From an uncultured Bacteroidia bacterium (GTDB lineage Bacteria > Bacteroidota > Bacteroidia > Bacteroidales > UBA932), in NCBI GenBank assembly GCA_902768985.1, contig CACXNA010000003.1:1-58674 (forward strand): 58,674 nucleotides of DNA. Direction: 5' to 3'. This document shows, piece after piece, positions 42,720 to 52,035 of this stretch. The position numbers and the translations under genes were made by a program. How positions within the stretch are numbered: position 1 is the stretch's first letter; every line of letters starts with the position of its first letter. The notes under the pieces are model-generated. The model had not been told where the DNA came from. It saw only the letters and a list, made by a program, of their open reading frames with translations, and searched no databases.

Positions 42720-42729
42720 CAAAAAGTCT

Positions 42730-42737
42730 TATATTTG
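42730..42737 (+). promoter_or_regulatory. -7 box of the CapA-like gene
   Basis: TATATTTG, 9 nt before the ATG at 42747. It also rules out the in-frame ATG at 42735, which overlaps the box. Confidence 0.7.
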
Positions 42738-42746
42738 CACAATTTT

Positions 42747-43865
42747 ATGAAAACGACCCCGCTTATACTCCTCACGCTGACGCTTTTCTGCGCCGTCCAG
42801 GCGCACGCCCAGCGTCGCGATTATCCCAACTTCAGCAATCAATATCAAATCCCGTTCCCGAAGGCGATGCTCAACGCGCCGGACACCGTGAGCGTGATTG
42901 TGATCGGCGACGTGATGATGCACGCCAAGCAGCTGGAGCGCGACCATCACACCTTCCTGGAGAAGATCGCCCCGACGCTGCGCGCGGCGGATTTCGCGGT
43001 GGCCAACCTGGAGTTCCCGCTGGGCGGCGAGCCCTACACCGGCTACCCGGTGTTCTCGACGCCGGACTATTACGCGTGGTACCTCGCGGAAGACTGCGGG
43101 ATCGACGTTTTCCTGACGGGAAATAATCACGTGCTCGACCGCGGCGTGCGCGGCCTGCAGCGCACCCTGGACGTGTATGAGCAGATCCGCGATTCGCTCG
43201 GCGTGCGCCAGACCGGCGCCGCCCGCAATCGCAAGGAACTGGAAGAGACCTACCCGCTGATGCTCTCCCGCCACGGGGTGAACATCGCGCTGGTCAACTT
43301 CACCTACGGCACCAACAGCGGCGCCGACGCGGAATGGCCCAAGGCCAACCGCATGAATAAGGACGATATCGGCAAAGCCATCAAGACTGCCCGCGAGCGC
43401 GGGGCCGACTTCGTCGTGGCCCTGCCCCACTGGGGCACGGAATACATGCTGAACCCGGACGCCTCGGAGGTGTCCTGGGCCAAGTGGCTCGTCTCGCAGG
43501 GCGTGGACGCCATCGTGGGCGCCCACCCGCACGTGGTGCAGGACACCACCCACATCCAGGGCGTGCCTGTCATCTATTCGCTGGGCAACGCCATCTCCAA
43601 CATGAGCATCATCAATTCGCGGCTGGGCCTCGCGGCCACGCTCCGTTTCGTGCACGACCCGCTCACGGGCGAGAAACGGATGCTGGAGCCGCAGCTCCGC
43701 TTCCTGTGGTGCACGCTGCCGGAGCGGCTGCTGCCCGACAGCTACGCGACCGTCTTTATAAAAGAATGGGCCAACCGTCGAAACGATTGGCTCACTCCTT
43801 CAGATTTTGATAATATGATCTCGACCTGGCAACGTGTCAAGGACACGTGCGGGATCGAAGATTAG
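42747..43865 (+). CDS. CapA-family (PGA_cap) metallophosphatase-like exported protein
   Basis: 372 residues. Signal peptide MKTTPLILLTLTLFCAVQ-AHAQ. The body is the CapA/PGA_cap fold: VIVIGDVMMH, ANLEFPLGG, DVFLTGNNHVLDRG, VVALPHWGTEY and VGAHPHVVQ hold the expected metal-ligand residues. CapA in Bacillus makes or exports polyglutamate capsule; in Bacteroidota the role of these solo copies is unknown. No capB or capC gene is adjacent. The stop overlaps the convergent TPR gene by 4 bp. Confidence 0.85.
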   Translation: MKTTPLILLTLTLFCAVQAHAQRRDYPNFSNQYQIPFPKAMLNAPDTVSVIVIGDVMMHAKQLERDHHTFLEKIAPTLRAADFAVANLEFPLGGEPYTGYPVFSTPDYYAWYLAEDCGIDVFLTGNNHVLDRGVRGLQRTLDVYEQIRDSLGVRQTGAARNRKELEETYPLMLSRHGVNIALVNFTYGTNSGADAEWPKANRMNKDDIGKAIKTARERGADFVVALPHWGTEYMLNPDASEVSWAKWLVSQGVDAIVGAHPHVVQDTTHIQGVPVIYSLGNAISNMSIINSRLGLAATLRFVHDPLTGEKRMLEPQLRFLWCTLPERLLPDSYATVFIKEWANRRNDWLTPSDFDNMISTWQRVKDTCGIED

Positions 43866-45178
43866 TTGCGCTGCGCAGCCACGGCGTTGTACTTGTCGTA
43901 CTTGGCCTGGAAGTCGGCACCCTCGTTGCGGAAGCGGAAGCAGGCGTTCTTGAGGTACTCGGCGAGATTCATCTTGATCTCATCGTCAGAAACGATCTCG
44001 AAAGCCTTCTCGAACGGCTCGATGCAGCCCTTCAGCGCCTTCTCGAACTCACCCATCAACGCCATGTACTTGTCGTTGTCCATCTCGTTGTTGGCCTTGT
44101 CCTGCAGCTCGACAGCCAGATCGTACAGGGCGATACCCTTGCCGATGTAGCCCCACTCGTAGTTCGGGTTGACCTCGGTGGCCTTGTCGTAGGCGGCGAG
44201 GGCCTCCTCGGTCTGGCCGAGTTTCTTGCGGGCGTTGCCTTCCACGTAGTAGAGGGAAGCGTTGTCCGGCTCGTTCTTCTTGGCGTCCTCGAAGAGTTCG
44301 AACAGGCGGGTGGTGTCCTCACCGCTGTTGAGGTAGTAGTTGATCAGGCCGATCAGCACGCTCTGGTTCTCCGGGAACTTGGTCATACCCGTCTCGAGGT
44401 ACTTCTTGGAAGCGGCGGAGTCGCCGAGGCCGGTGGCCACGTCGGCGAGCTTGGCATAGACCTCACCCTTCTCGAAGTAGCCGTAGTTGACGCACTGCTC
44501 GAGGAAGGCGCGGGCGCGGTTCCAATCCTGGTCGGCCCAGGCCACGAAACCGGCGTTGTAGATGGCGGAGGTGTCCACGGTGCTCAGCGGAGCGGTGGCG
44601 GAAGCCTTGGCGGACTTCTCGAAGTACGCGGAAGCGGCCTTCATGTCTCCCAGGTTGTAGGAGTTGTAAGCCTCGTCCGTGAACTTGGAGGCGATGTCCT
44701 CAAGGGCGGCCTTGATCTCCTTGGTCTTGGTGCCCTTCGGATCGAGCTCGGCGGCCTTGGCGTAAGCGTTCAGGGCCTTGTCGAGGGGATCGGCCACGAT
44801 GGGCTTGGTGACCTCGATGATGGTCAGCTGACCAGCCTCGTTGAAGTACATGTTCTTGTTGGCGAAGACACGCTTGGTCATCTGCTGGCCACCGACCACG
44901 ACCTGGCTTTCGCTCATGGCGCGCTCACCGGCGAGCATCTGGAATTCCTGCATGGACATGCCAACCCAGGCGGCTCCGGAAGGAGCGGCGTAGGCCTTGA
45001 CGAGGGTCTCGCCGTATTTGAGCCAGGTGGCAAGTTTCGTGTTCTGTTTCGGGTTCTCGGCAGCTGCCTGAGCCTTCTCAAGGGCGGCCTGGGCGGCAGC
45101 CACTTCTTTGTTCTGCGCCTGGGCATTCACTGCAAACAGGGTGGCAGCGAGTGCGAAGATTGCTACAAACTTTTTCAT
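43862..45178 (-). CDS. Exported TPR-repeat protein
   Basis: 438 residues with a signal peptide (MKKFVAIFALAATLFAVNAQAQ). Several tetratricopeptide repeats can be seen, such as ALNAYAKAAELDPKGTKTKEI, AYNSYNLGDMKAASAYFEKS and EALAAYDKATEVNPNYEWGY. The rest is helical with many Ala, Glu and Lys. TPR repeats bind partner proteins; an envelope scaffold is likely. Common in Bacteroidales next to gyrA. Together with gyrA upstream (39 bp gap) it may be cotranscribed. Confidence 0.85.
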   Translation of the reverse strand: MKKFVAIFALAATLFAVNAQAQNKEVAAAQAALEKAQAAAENPKQNTKLATWLKYGETLVKAYAAPSGAAWVGMSMQEFQMLAGERAMSESQVVVGGQQMTKRVFANKNMYFNEAGQLTIIEVTKPIVADPLDKALNAYAKAAELDPKGTKTKEIKAALEDIASKFTDEAYNSYNLGDMKAASAYFEKSAKASATAPLSTVDTSAIYNAGFVAWADQDWNRARAFLEQCVNYGYFEKGEVYAKLADVATGLGDSAASKKYLETGMTKFPENQSVLIGLINYYLNSGEDTTRLFELFEDAKKNEPDNASLYYVEGNARKKLGQTEEALAAYDKATEVNPNYEWGYIGKGIALYDLAVELQDKANNEMDNDKYMALMGEFEKALKGCIEPFEKAFEIVSDDEIKMNLAEYLKNACFRFRNEGADFQAKYDKYNAVAAQRN

Positions 45179-45217
45179 TGGGTTATTCGTTAATGATTAA
45201 ATAATTTCAGTTCATTC

Positions 45218-47761
45218 TTATTCGGTCACTTCCGTGTCCGCTTCCGGATTCTCCTCCGGGAGTTCTTCCTCCGCCTTGGCGACCGGTGACACCGCGGCGA
45301 TTGCATCTCCCTCCCGGATGTTGATCAGTCTCACACCCTGGGTAGCCCTGCCGGCGACCCGGATGTCGGATACAGCCATTCTGATGGTCAGGCCGGACTT
45401 CGTGATGATCATCAGATCATTCTCTTCCGTCACACTCTTGATTGCAACAAGCGGGCCAGTCTTATCAGTAATGTTGATGGTCTTGACTCCCTTGGCACCG
45501 CGTGAGGTCAGGCGGTACTCGTCAGGATCGGACCGCTTGCCGTAACCGTTCTCGCTGACTACCAGCACGGTATGGGCAGCTGCATCCTCTGCGTTCGGGT
45601 TGGCCGAGATGGCTCCGATCACCTCGTCGTCCTCGTCTATATTGATTCCGCGGACACCCGATCCGCTGCGTCCGATGGCTCGGACTTCTTCTTCATTGAA
45701 GCGGCAGCAACGACCCTTGCGGGCGGCGATCATGATCTCGTGAGAGCCGTCGGTCAGCAGCGCGTCGAGGAGTTCGTCCCCTTCACGGATGCCGATGGCG
45801 ATGATGCCCTTGTTGCGGCTGCGCTTGTTGGAATATTCCGTCAGGTTGGTCTTCTTGACAACGCCGCGCTTCGTGATGAGGATCACGAAATGGTTGTCCG
45901 TGTACTCCGGATTCTCGATGGAGCGGACGTTGAGGTAGGTGCGGATGCAGTCCTCCGGATCGATGGAGAGGAGGTTCTGGACCGCACGGCCCTTGGACGT
46001 GCGCGTGCCTTCCGGCAGCTCGTAGACCTTGAGGCGGTAGCACATGCCCTTGTCGGTGAAGAAGAGCATCGTGGAATGCATGTTGGCCACGTAGATGTGC
46101 TCGATGAAGTCCTCGTCGCGGGTGGCGCTGGCTTTCTTGCCGACGCCGCCGCGCGCCTGGGTACGGAACTCCGTGAGGGCGGTGCGCTTGATGTAGCCGA
46201 GATGGGAAATCGTGATGACGACGTCCTCGTCGGCGTAGAAATCTTCAGGGTTGAATTCGTCGTCGGAGAGGGTGATCTCCGTGCGGCGGGGATCGCCGTA
46301 GCGGGCCTTGAGGTCCTGGGTCTCCGCCTTGACGATGGCGAGCTGCTCGGCGTCGCTGGCGAGGATCTCGCGGCAGCGGGCGATGAATTTTTCGAGCTCG
46401 TCGTATTCCGCCTGCAGGCGGTCTTTCTCCAGGCCGGTGAGCTGGCGCAGGCGCATCTCCACGATGGCGGACGCCTGAATGTCGTCGAAGCCGAAGGTGG
46501 CCATCAGCTGCGCCTTGGCGTCGTCGACGCTACGGGAGGCCTTGATGATGGCGATGATCTCGTCGATCACGTCGATGGCCTTGAGCAGGCCTTCGAGGAT
46601 GTGGGCGCGCTTGAGGGCCTTGTCCAGGTCGAACTTCGTGCGGCGAACCACCACCTCGTGGCGGAAGTCGACGAAGTTGGCCAGCATGTCCTTGAGGGTG
46701 AGCGTCCGGGGACGGCCGCCCACGAGGGCCACGTTGTTGATGGAGAAGCTGCTCTGCAGCGCCGTGTATTTGAAGAGGGTGTTCAGGACGACGTTCGCGT
46801 TGGCTTCCTTCTTCACCTGGAACTCGATGCGGAGTCCCTCGCGGTTGGACAGCTCGCGGATGTCGGAGATCCCTTCAATTTTCTTTTCGTGCACCATCTC
46901 GCTGATGCGGGACAGCATGTCGGCCTTGTTGACCATGTACGGGACCTCGGTCACGACGATGGTCTCGCGGCCGTTGTCGCCCTCCTCGATCTCGGCCTTG
47001 GCGCGGATCACCACGCGGCCGCGGCCGGTGTTGTACGCGTCGATGATGCCCTGGCGGCCCATGATGATGCCGCCGGTCGGGAAGTCGGGACCCTGGATGT
47101 GCTCCATCAGGCCCTCGGTGGTAATGTCCGGATTGTCAATGTACGCGCAGATGGCGTCGCAGACCTCGCCCAGGTTGTGCGGGGCCATGTTCGTGGCCAT
47201 ACCGACGGCGATGCCCGCAGAGCCGTTGAGCAGCAGCAGCGGGAGCTTGGTCGGCAGCACCGTCGGCTCCTGGAGGGAGTCGTCGAAGTTGAGTGTCATA
47301 TCGACGGTGTCCTTCTCCAGATCGGCCAGGACGTCCTCCGTCATTTTCTCAAGCTTGGCTTCCGTATATCGCATGGCGGCCACAGGGTCGCCGTCCATCG
47401 AACCGAAGTTACCCTGGCCGAAGACCAGCGGGTAGCGCTGGTTCCACGGCTGCGCCAGACGCGCCATGGCGTCGTAGACGCTGGAGTCGCCGTGCGGGTG
47501 GAACTTACCGAGCACCTCACCCACGATACGGGCCGACTTCTTGGTCTGTCCGCCATAGTTCAAGCCCAGTCCGTCCATGCCGAAGAGCACGCGGCGCTGT
47601 ACCGGCTTCAGGCCGTCCCGGGCATCCGGGAGGGCGCGGGACACGATCACGGACATCGAATAATCGATGTACGCGGTGCGCATCTCGTGGTCGATTTCGA
47701 CCGGTTCGATGATACCTTTCACTTCTTCCTGAATTTCTTCAGGATTCTTTACCTCGTCCAT
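45218..47761 (-). CDS. gyrA: DNA gyrase subunit A
   Basis: 847 residues. Catalytic Tyr132 in AMRYTEAKL; quinolone region GDSSVYD with Ser93 and Asp97, the wild-type sensitive pattern. The C-terminal pinwheel contains the GyrA-box region, here QARGGVGKK instead of the usual QRRGGKG, as in other Bacteroidota. It introduces negative supercoils with GyrB. The acidic C-terminal tail ([17 protein letters not shown]) is normal. Confidence 0.98.
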   Translation of the reverse strand: MDEVKNPEEIQEEVKGIIEPVEIDHEMRTAYIDYSMSVIVSRALPDARDGLKPVQRRVLFGMDGLGLNYGGQTKKSARIVGEVLGKFHPHGDSSVYDAMARLAQPWNQRYPLVFGQGNFGSMDGDPVAAMRYTEAKLEKMTEDVLADLEKDTVDMTLNFDDSLQEPTVLPTKLPLLLLNGSAGIAVGMATNMAPHNLGEVCDAICAYIDNPDITTEGLMEHIQGPDFPTGGIIMGRQGIIDAYNTGRGRVVIRAKAEIEEGDNGRETIVVTEVPYMVNKADMLSRISEMVHEKKIEGISDIRELSNREGLRIEFQVKKEANANVVLNTLFKYTALQSSFSINNVALVGGRPRTLTLKDMLANFVDFRHEVVVRRTKFDLDKALKRAHILEGLLKAIDVIDEIIAIIKASRSVDDAKAQLMATFGFDDIQASAIVEMRLRQLTGLEKDRLQAEYDELEKFIARCREILASDAEQLAIVKAETQDLKARYGDPRRTEITLSDDEFNPEDFYADEDVVITISHLGYIKRTALTEFRTQARGGVGKKASATRDEDFIEHIYVANMHSTMLFFTDKGMCYRLKVYELPEGTRTSKGRAVQNLLSIDPEDCIRTYLNVRSIENPEYTDNHFVILITKRGVVKKTNLTEYSNKRSRNKGIIAIGIREGDELLDALLTDGSHEIMIAARKGRCCRFNEEEVRAIGRSGSGVRGINIDEDDEVIGAISANPNAEDAAAHTVLVVSENGYGKRSDPDEYRLTSRGAKGVKTINITDKTGPLVAIKSVTEENDLMIITKSGLTIRMAVSDIRVAGRATQGVRLINIREGDAIAAVSPVAKAEEELPEENPEADTEVTE

Positions 47762-47787
47762 AAAAATACACTATAGATCTAAACACG

Positions 47788-47795
47788 CAAAAATA
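47788..47795 (-). promoter_or_regulatory. -7 box of gyrA
   Basis: TATTTTTG on the minus strand, 26 nt before the ATG. Confidence 0.7.
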
Positions 47796-47818
47796 ACAAA
47801 AATTTCCGATTAAATTGC

Positions 47819-47826
47819 TATTTTTG
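47819..47826 (+). promoter_or_regulatory. -7 box of the Clp-N gene
   Basis: TATTTTTG, 10 nt before the ATG at 47837, divergent from gyrA. Confidence 0.7.
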
Positions 47827-47836
47827 TCCATAATTT

Positions 47837-48397
47837 ATGCCGATGGAAATCAAGTTTTCGACAGACCTGCAGACCATCCTCCGCTATGCCCGCGACGAGG
47901 CCATGCGCACCGGCAGCTACGGCGTCGGCGCGGACCACGTCGTGCTGGGTCTGCTGCGCCATCGGGACAACGATGCGTGCCGCATCCTGAGCGCCTGCGG
48001 CGTCGATCTGGACGCCTTCAAGCAGGCCATCGACGCGCAGGTGCTGGGCGAGCGGTCCATCCCCTGGGCGGACCAGGCGCAGATCCGCCCGACACGCGGC
48101 GCCGCGGCCCTGGTGGGCGGCGCGGCCTACGAGGCCCTCAAGCAGGGCGGCCGCGAGATCTTCCCGGCGCACCTGCTGCTGGCGCTCGTCCGGCACGAGA
48201 AGAGCACCGCGGCGGACCTGCTGCGCGAGCGTGATTTCGACTACGACCGCCTGATCGCGCTGATGCGCGAAAAAAATTACATCTATCCCCACGAGGAGAT
48301 CGTTCCGCCCCGCGTAGAGGACCTGCTGGGACCGCTCGGCGAGCAGCTGACGCGGCTCTATGCCAACAACGCTTCAGAAACTACATACTACAGCTAA
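47837..48397 (+). CDS. Stand-alone Clp N-domain protein
   Basis: 186 residues. Two Clp-N repeats are visible: FSTDLQTILRYARDEAMRTG with GADHVVLGLLRH, and ALVGGAAYEALKQGGREIFP with AHLLLALVRHEKSTA. No AAA domain follows. The N-domain normally receives substrates or adaptors for ClpC/ClpA, so this protein could be an adaptor, a competitor or a stress factor. The C-terminal 45 residues (from YDRLIALM) match no family I know. The esterase gene follows after 1 bp. Confidence 0.82.
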   Translation: MPMEIKFSTDLQTILRYARDEAMRTGSYGVGADHVVLGLLRHRDNDACRILSACGVDLDAFKQAIDAQVLGERSIPWADQAQIRPTRGAAALVGGAAYEALKQGGREIFPAHLLLALVRHEKSTAADLLRERDFDYDRLIALMREKNYIYPHEEIVPPRVEDLLGPLGEQLTRLYANNASETTYYS

Positions 48398-48398
48398 T

Positions 48399-49370
48399 AT
48401 GAGACGCTTCCTTCCCCTTTTGCTGCTGCTCTCCTGCTGCCTCGCCCAGGCGCAGGCACGGCGGGTCATTGAAAGGCCCGACACGCCTCGCCCCGATGCT
48501 ACGTACCTCTTCGCAGAGCGCGACACCTGCAATCTATATCTGGACTTCTACGACGCCGCCCCGGGCGTCGGCCCCTGCGCCGACAAAGTGCAAAAACCGG
48601 TGGTCATCCACGTGTTCGGCGGCGCTTTCGTCACGGGCATCCGCAACCACCCGGACGACCGCGAATGGTACCGCCAGCTCGCCGACGCCGGCTACCACGT
48701 GGCAGCCATCGACTACCGGCTGGGCCTGAAGGGCAAAACGCTGAAGACCAACTTCTCCTCCCTGCCCGTCCTGCGCGAGGCCATCCAGGTGGCCGTGGAC
48801 GACCTTTACGCCGCCACAAGGTACCTGCTGGAGCACGCCTCCGAACTGGACATCGACCCTGAGCGCATCATCCTCAGCGGTTCCTCCGCGGGCGCCATCA
48901 CGGTCCTGCAGGCCGAATGGGAGATCTGCAACAATCTGCCGGAGTCGCGGAAGCTGCCCCGGTGGTTCAACTACGCCGGCGTGATGGCATTCTCGGGCGC
49001 CGTCTTCTCGACGGACGGACAGGTTCGCTACGCGCAGAAGCCCTGCCCCACCCTGCTGCTGCACGGCACCGCCGACCGCATCGTCCCCTACAGCTCGATC
49101 GCGATCCTGAAGAACTATTTCGTGGGCAGCGCCGGCATCGCCATCCGGCTGGCGGATATCGAAGCCAACTACCAGATCTATCGCTATAAGGGCGCCGGCC
49201 ACGAGATCTCCGTCTCGATGCGGCGCACCCTACCCGAGCAGCTCCGTTTCCTGGAGGAAAATGTCGTCAAGGGCGTTTACCGCCCGCTGGACGCCACCCT
49301 CACGGATCCGCTCATAGAAGATCAAGGATGGAGGAAATACACCGTCCTGGATCTGTACTCTAGAAAGTAG
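48399..49370 (+). CDS. Exported alpha/beta hydrolase (esterase-like)
   Basis: 323 residues from the ATG at 48399. Signal peptide (MRRFLPLLLLLSCCLAQAQA). Oxyanion-type HVFGGAF, nucleophile elbow SGSSAGA, acid Asp in HGTADRIVP and His in GAGHEIS complete the triad of the BD-FAE/acetyl-esterase-like group. Probably a periplasmic or outer-membrane-associated esterase for carbohydrate acyl groups. It starts 1 bp after the Clp-N stop, so coexpressed, though the link is unclear. Confidence 0.85.
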   Translation: MRRFLPLLLLLSCCLAQAQARRVIERPDTPRPDATYLFAERDTCNLYLDFYDAAPGVGPCADKVQKPVVIHVFGGAFVTGIRNHPDDREWYRQLADAGYHVAAIDYRLGLKGKTLKTNFSSLPVLREAIQVAVDDLYAATRYLLEHASELDIDPERIILSGSSAGAITVLQAEWEICNNLPESRKLPRWFNYAGVMAFSGAVFSTDGQVRYAQKPCPTLLLHGTADRIVPYSSIAILKNYFVGSAGIAIRLADIEANYQIYRYKGAGHEISVSMRRTLPEQLRFLEENVVKGVYRPLDATLTDPLIEDQGWRKYTVLDLYSRK

Positions 49371-49395
49371 TAATCGTTTAAAGCGAAGCTGGACT

Positions 49396-49434
49396 AACGC
49401 CTGTTTAGACTTTTCTAAAGGCTAAACAAGCGTT
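49396..49434 (-). terminator. Hairpin containing the fabF stop codon
   Basis: Minus strand: AACGCTTGTTTAG and CTAAACAGGCGTT pair over 13 bp with one T-G wobble. The stem spans the last codons and the TAA of fabF. No T tract follows, so it is not a standard terminator. Confidence 0.5.
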
Positions 49435-50649
49435 ATGTCCTCCGAAGCCGAAGGAGTCGGACAGGCCGAGATTCACGTCGGCCTTGACGGCTTTGTTCGG
49501 CGTGTAGTCCAGGTCGCACTCGGGATCCGGTGCGTCCAGGTGGACCGTCGGCGGCACGATGCCCTCCTGCAGGGCCAGCACCGTGGCGATGGCCTCAACG
49601 GCACCCGTGGCGCCGAACATGTGGCCGTGCATCGACTTGGTGCTGCTGATGTGGCACTTGTAGGCGAAGTCGCCCATCGCGATCTTGTAGGCCTTGGTCT
49701 CGGCCACGTCGTTGAGGAGCGTGCCCGTACCGTGGGCGTTGATGTAGACATTGTCCTTGGCCGGATCGAATCCGGACTCCTCCAGCGCGAGGCGGATGCA
49801 CTCCGCCTGGGTGGTGCCTTCCGGACGCGGGGCCGTGGCGTGGTGGGCGTCGCAGGTGCTGCCGTAGCCCGTGACCTCGGCGTAGATGTGGGCGCCGCGG
49901 GCCTTGGCGTGCTCCAGCTCCTCGAGGACGATGACGGCGGAACCGTCGGCCATGACGAAGCCGCTGCGGTTGGCGTTGAACGGCAGGGAGGCGTACTGCG
50001 GATCCGTGGCGCGCGTGAGCGCCTTGGCGTTCGCGAAACCGGCGATGCCGATGGGAATGGTGCAGCGGTCGGTGCCGCCCGCGATGATGGCGTCGGCGTA
50101 GCCGTGCTTGATGGCGCGGAACGCCTCGCCGATGGAATGCGTGGAAGTGGCGCAGGCCGTCACGATGTCGATGCAGGAGCCCTGCGCGCCGAACTTGATC
50201 GCGATCTGGCCGCCGGCCATGTCGGAGATCATCGTCGGGACGAAGTTGGGGGAAACCCACTGGCCGGACGGGTCCTCGAAGAACTTCTCCAACTCGCGCT
50301 GGATGGTCGTAAAGCCGCCGATGCCGGAGCCGACGTAGGTGCCGAGGCGGCTCGGGTCGATGTTCTCGCCGCTCACGAGGCCGGAGTCCTTCATCGCCTG
50401 CCAGGCGGAAGCCATCGCATAAATGGTGAAAGGATCCTGCTTGCGGATGAACGGCTTGTCCATGCCGTACTCCTCAGGGTTGAAATTGCGGATCATGCCG
50501 CCAATCTTGACAGCCAGATTGTCCGTCGGGAATTCGGTAATATAGTCGATTCCGCATACGCCGTTGACGAGGTTGTCCCAGAAAGTCTTGACATCGTTGC
50601 CGATGCAAGAGAGGACGCCCAGGCCGGTCACTGCTACTCTTTTCTCCAT
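49405..50649 (-). CDS. fabF: 3-oxoacyl-ACP synthase II
   Basis: 414 residues. Catalytic triad Cys166 (VTACATSTHS), His in NAHGTGTLLND, and His in KSMHGHMFGATG. It elongates acyl-ACP in fatty-acid synthesis. The usual neighbour acpP is not beside it; instead it is a single gene. Its promoter faces the LytTR gene. Confidence 0.95.
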   Translation of the reverse strand: MEKRVAVTGLGVLSCIGNDVKTFWDNLVNGVCGIDYITEFPTDNLAVKIGGMIRNFNPEEYGMDKPFIRKQDPFTIYAMASAWQAMKDSGLVSGENIDPSRLGTYVGSGIGGFTTIQRELEKFFEDPSGQWVSPNFVPTMISDMAGGQIAIKFGAQGSCIDIVTACATSTHSIGEAFRAIKHGYADAIIAGGTDRCTIPIGIAGFANAKALTRATDPQYASLPFNANRSGFVMADGSAVIVLEELEHAKARGAHIYAEVTGYGSTCDAHHATAPRPEGTTQAECIRLALEESGFDPAKDNVYINAHGTGTLLNDVAETKAYKIAMGDFAYKCHISSTKSMHGHMFGATGAVEAIATVLALQEGIVPPTVHLDAPDPECDLDYTPNKAVKADVNLGLSDSFGFGGHNACLAFRKV

Positions 50650-50672
50650 AAAAGAATCATTTTTATCCGGCG

Positions 50673-50680
50673 CAAAGGTA
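50673..50680 (-). promoter_or_regulatory. -7 box of fabF
   Basis: TACCTTTG on the minus strand, 23 nt before the ATG. The LytTR promoter lies 13 bp away in the other direction. Confidence 0.7.
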
Positions 50681-50692
50681 GTAAATAATTCT

Positions 50693-50700
50693 TATATTTG
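50693..50700 (+). promoter_or_regulatory. -7 box of the LytTR gene
   Basis: TATATTTG, 24 nt before the ATG at 50725. A short out-of-frame ORF (50712-50741, MEEDDDRTE) begins in the leader and overlaps the start; GGAGGAA at 50714-50720 is the SD. Confidence 0.7.
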
Positions 50701-50724
50701 CAGTTCTAAGGATGGAGGAAGACG

Positions 50725-51603
50725 ATGATCGCACTGAATGACAGGCTGCCCCGCTATCTGCTCGAGAAGGAGCAGATCTGGACCACCGTGGTCTACACGG
50801 CCTTGTTTTCCCTGATCTTCATCCTCGTCAGCATCCCCTTCTCCGGCTCCGCCTGGTTCGCCCTCGGCGAGAGCGACGCCTTCATCTACACGCTGGCCTT
50901 CGTGCTGCTCTCCGCCCTGCTCATCATCCTGAGCCGCTCGCTGATGCACCGCTGCCGGGACCTCAAGCGCTTCACGCTGCTGGGTTATATCGGCTGGAAC
51001 GTCGCGGAAGTGGTCGTCGTGGCCTTGCTCTACACGGTCTTCACGCGCAAGGGCATGGAAGTCGGCATCATCGACGGCGAGCGCGAGAGCGGCGAGATCT
51101 TCCTCAGCGCCCTGGTCTATGCAGCGGTCTGCCTGTGCGTGCCGTTTGCGTTCTGCGCCCTGCATTTCGCCCTGCAGGACCGGGACAACACCATCCGCCT
51201 GATGAACTACGGCAACGTCGTCTCCGACAAACCCGCCAAGCCCTATTCGGACAAGCGCATCACCCTGTTCGACAACAACGGCGTGCTGAAGTTCTCCATC
51301 AGCTCGGACAACCTCTATTTCATCGAGTCCGACGACAACTACATCAAGGCTTGGTACATGGACAGCGCCGGGGAGATGAAGCAGTACATGCTGCGCTGCC
51401 GGCTCAAGACGGTGGAGGACAGCTTCGCGGACAGCGAGCTGGTCCGCTGCCACCGCAAGTACATCGTCAACATCCGCAAGATCTCGATCCTGAAGTCCGA
51501 GAAAGAGGGCTACAAGGTCGACTTCGACATCGATTCCATCGATCCCATTCCGATTTCAAAAACTTACGAGCAGGCCGTACTGGCCCGCTTCAATTCGCGA
51601 TAG
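50725..51603 (+). CDS. Membrane-anchored LytTR-domain regulator
   Basis: 292 residues. Four hydrophobic segments occupy the first half (TTVVYTALFSLIFILVSI, AFIYTLAFVLLSALLIILS, GWNVAEVVVVALLYTVF, SALVYAAVCLCVPFAFCAL). The C-terminal LytTR DNA-binding domain (from about 190: LYFIESDDNYIKAWYMD, then VRCHRKYIVNIRKI) follows. It is a one-component regulator sensing at the membrane. The gene has an uncommon GGAGGAA SD. DUF4293 and a nucleoside phosphorylase follow closely. Confidence 0.88.
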   Translation: MIALNDRLPRYLLEKEQIWTTVVYTALFSLIFILVSIPFSGSAWFALGESDAFIYTLAFVLLSALLIILSRSLMHRCRDLKRFTLLGYIGWNVAEVVVVALLYTVFTRKGMEVGIIDGERESGEIFLSALVYAAVCLCVPFAFCALHFALQDRDNTIRLMNYGNVVSDKPAKPYSDKRITLFDNNGVLKFSISSDNLYFIESDDNYIKAWYMDSAGEMKQYMLRCRLKTVEDSFADSELVRCHRKYIVNIRKISILKSEKEGYKVDFDIDSIDPIPISKTYEQAVLARFNSR

Positions 51604-51606
51604 ATT

Positions 51607-52011
51607 ATGTGGCAAAGAGTTCAAACCCTGTATCTTCTCCTGGCAACGGGCCTCGTCGCCTCCCTTTTGTTCTGCACCAAGGCGGGTGAGATCCCGTACA
51701 TGGAATACTGGCCGTACGCCGTCCTGATCATCATCACCACCTTCCTGCAGGTGATGGCGCTGACGACCTACAAGCACCGTATCTTCCAGATGCGCACGTC
51801 CGTGCTGGCCGCCATCATCCTGGTCGGCCTGCAGATCTGGCTGGTCGTCGACTTCTTCAAGACGCACAACGACCCCGTCTTCCACGTGACCGCGGTCTTC
51901 CCGATCGTCGCCACGATCCTCGACTTCCTCGCCGCGCGGGGCATCCTCGCCGACGAGCTGCTGGTGCGCAGCGCCGACCGCCTGCGTGCCGCCAAGCGCA
52001 AGAAGAAATAA
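51607..52011 (+). CDS. DUF4293 membrane protein
   Basis: 134 residues with four TM segments (TLYLLLATGLVASLLFC, YWPYAVLIIITTFLQVMAL, VLAAIILVGLQIWLVVDFF, VFPIVATILDFLAARGIL) and a basic tail RAAKRKKK. It starts MWQRVQTLYL, typical of DUF4293, a Bacteroidota-specific family of unknown function. It starts 3 bp after the LytTR stop, so both are on one message. Confidence 0.85.
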   Translation: MWQRVQTLYLLLATGLVASLLFCTKAGEIPYMEYWPYAVLIIITTFLQVMALTTYKHRIFQMRTSVLAAIILVGLQIWLVVDFFKTHNDPVFHVTAVFPIVATILDFLAARGILADELLVRSADRLRAAKRKKK

Positions 52012-52035
52012 TAACAAATTAGCAATCACATAATT

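Noticed and set aside
42747-43865. Capsule synthesis locus
   Set aside because: The CapA-like gene is alone; there is no capB, capC or polysaccharide gene nearby.
45572-47776. 734-residue open frame antisense to gyrA
   Set aside because: Same reason; GyrA is complete on the other strand.
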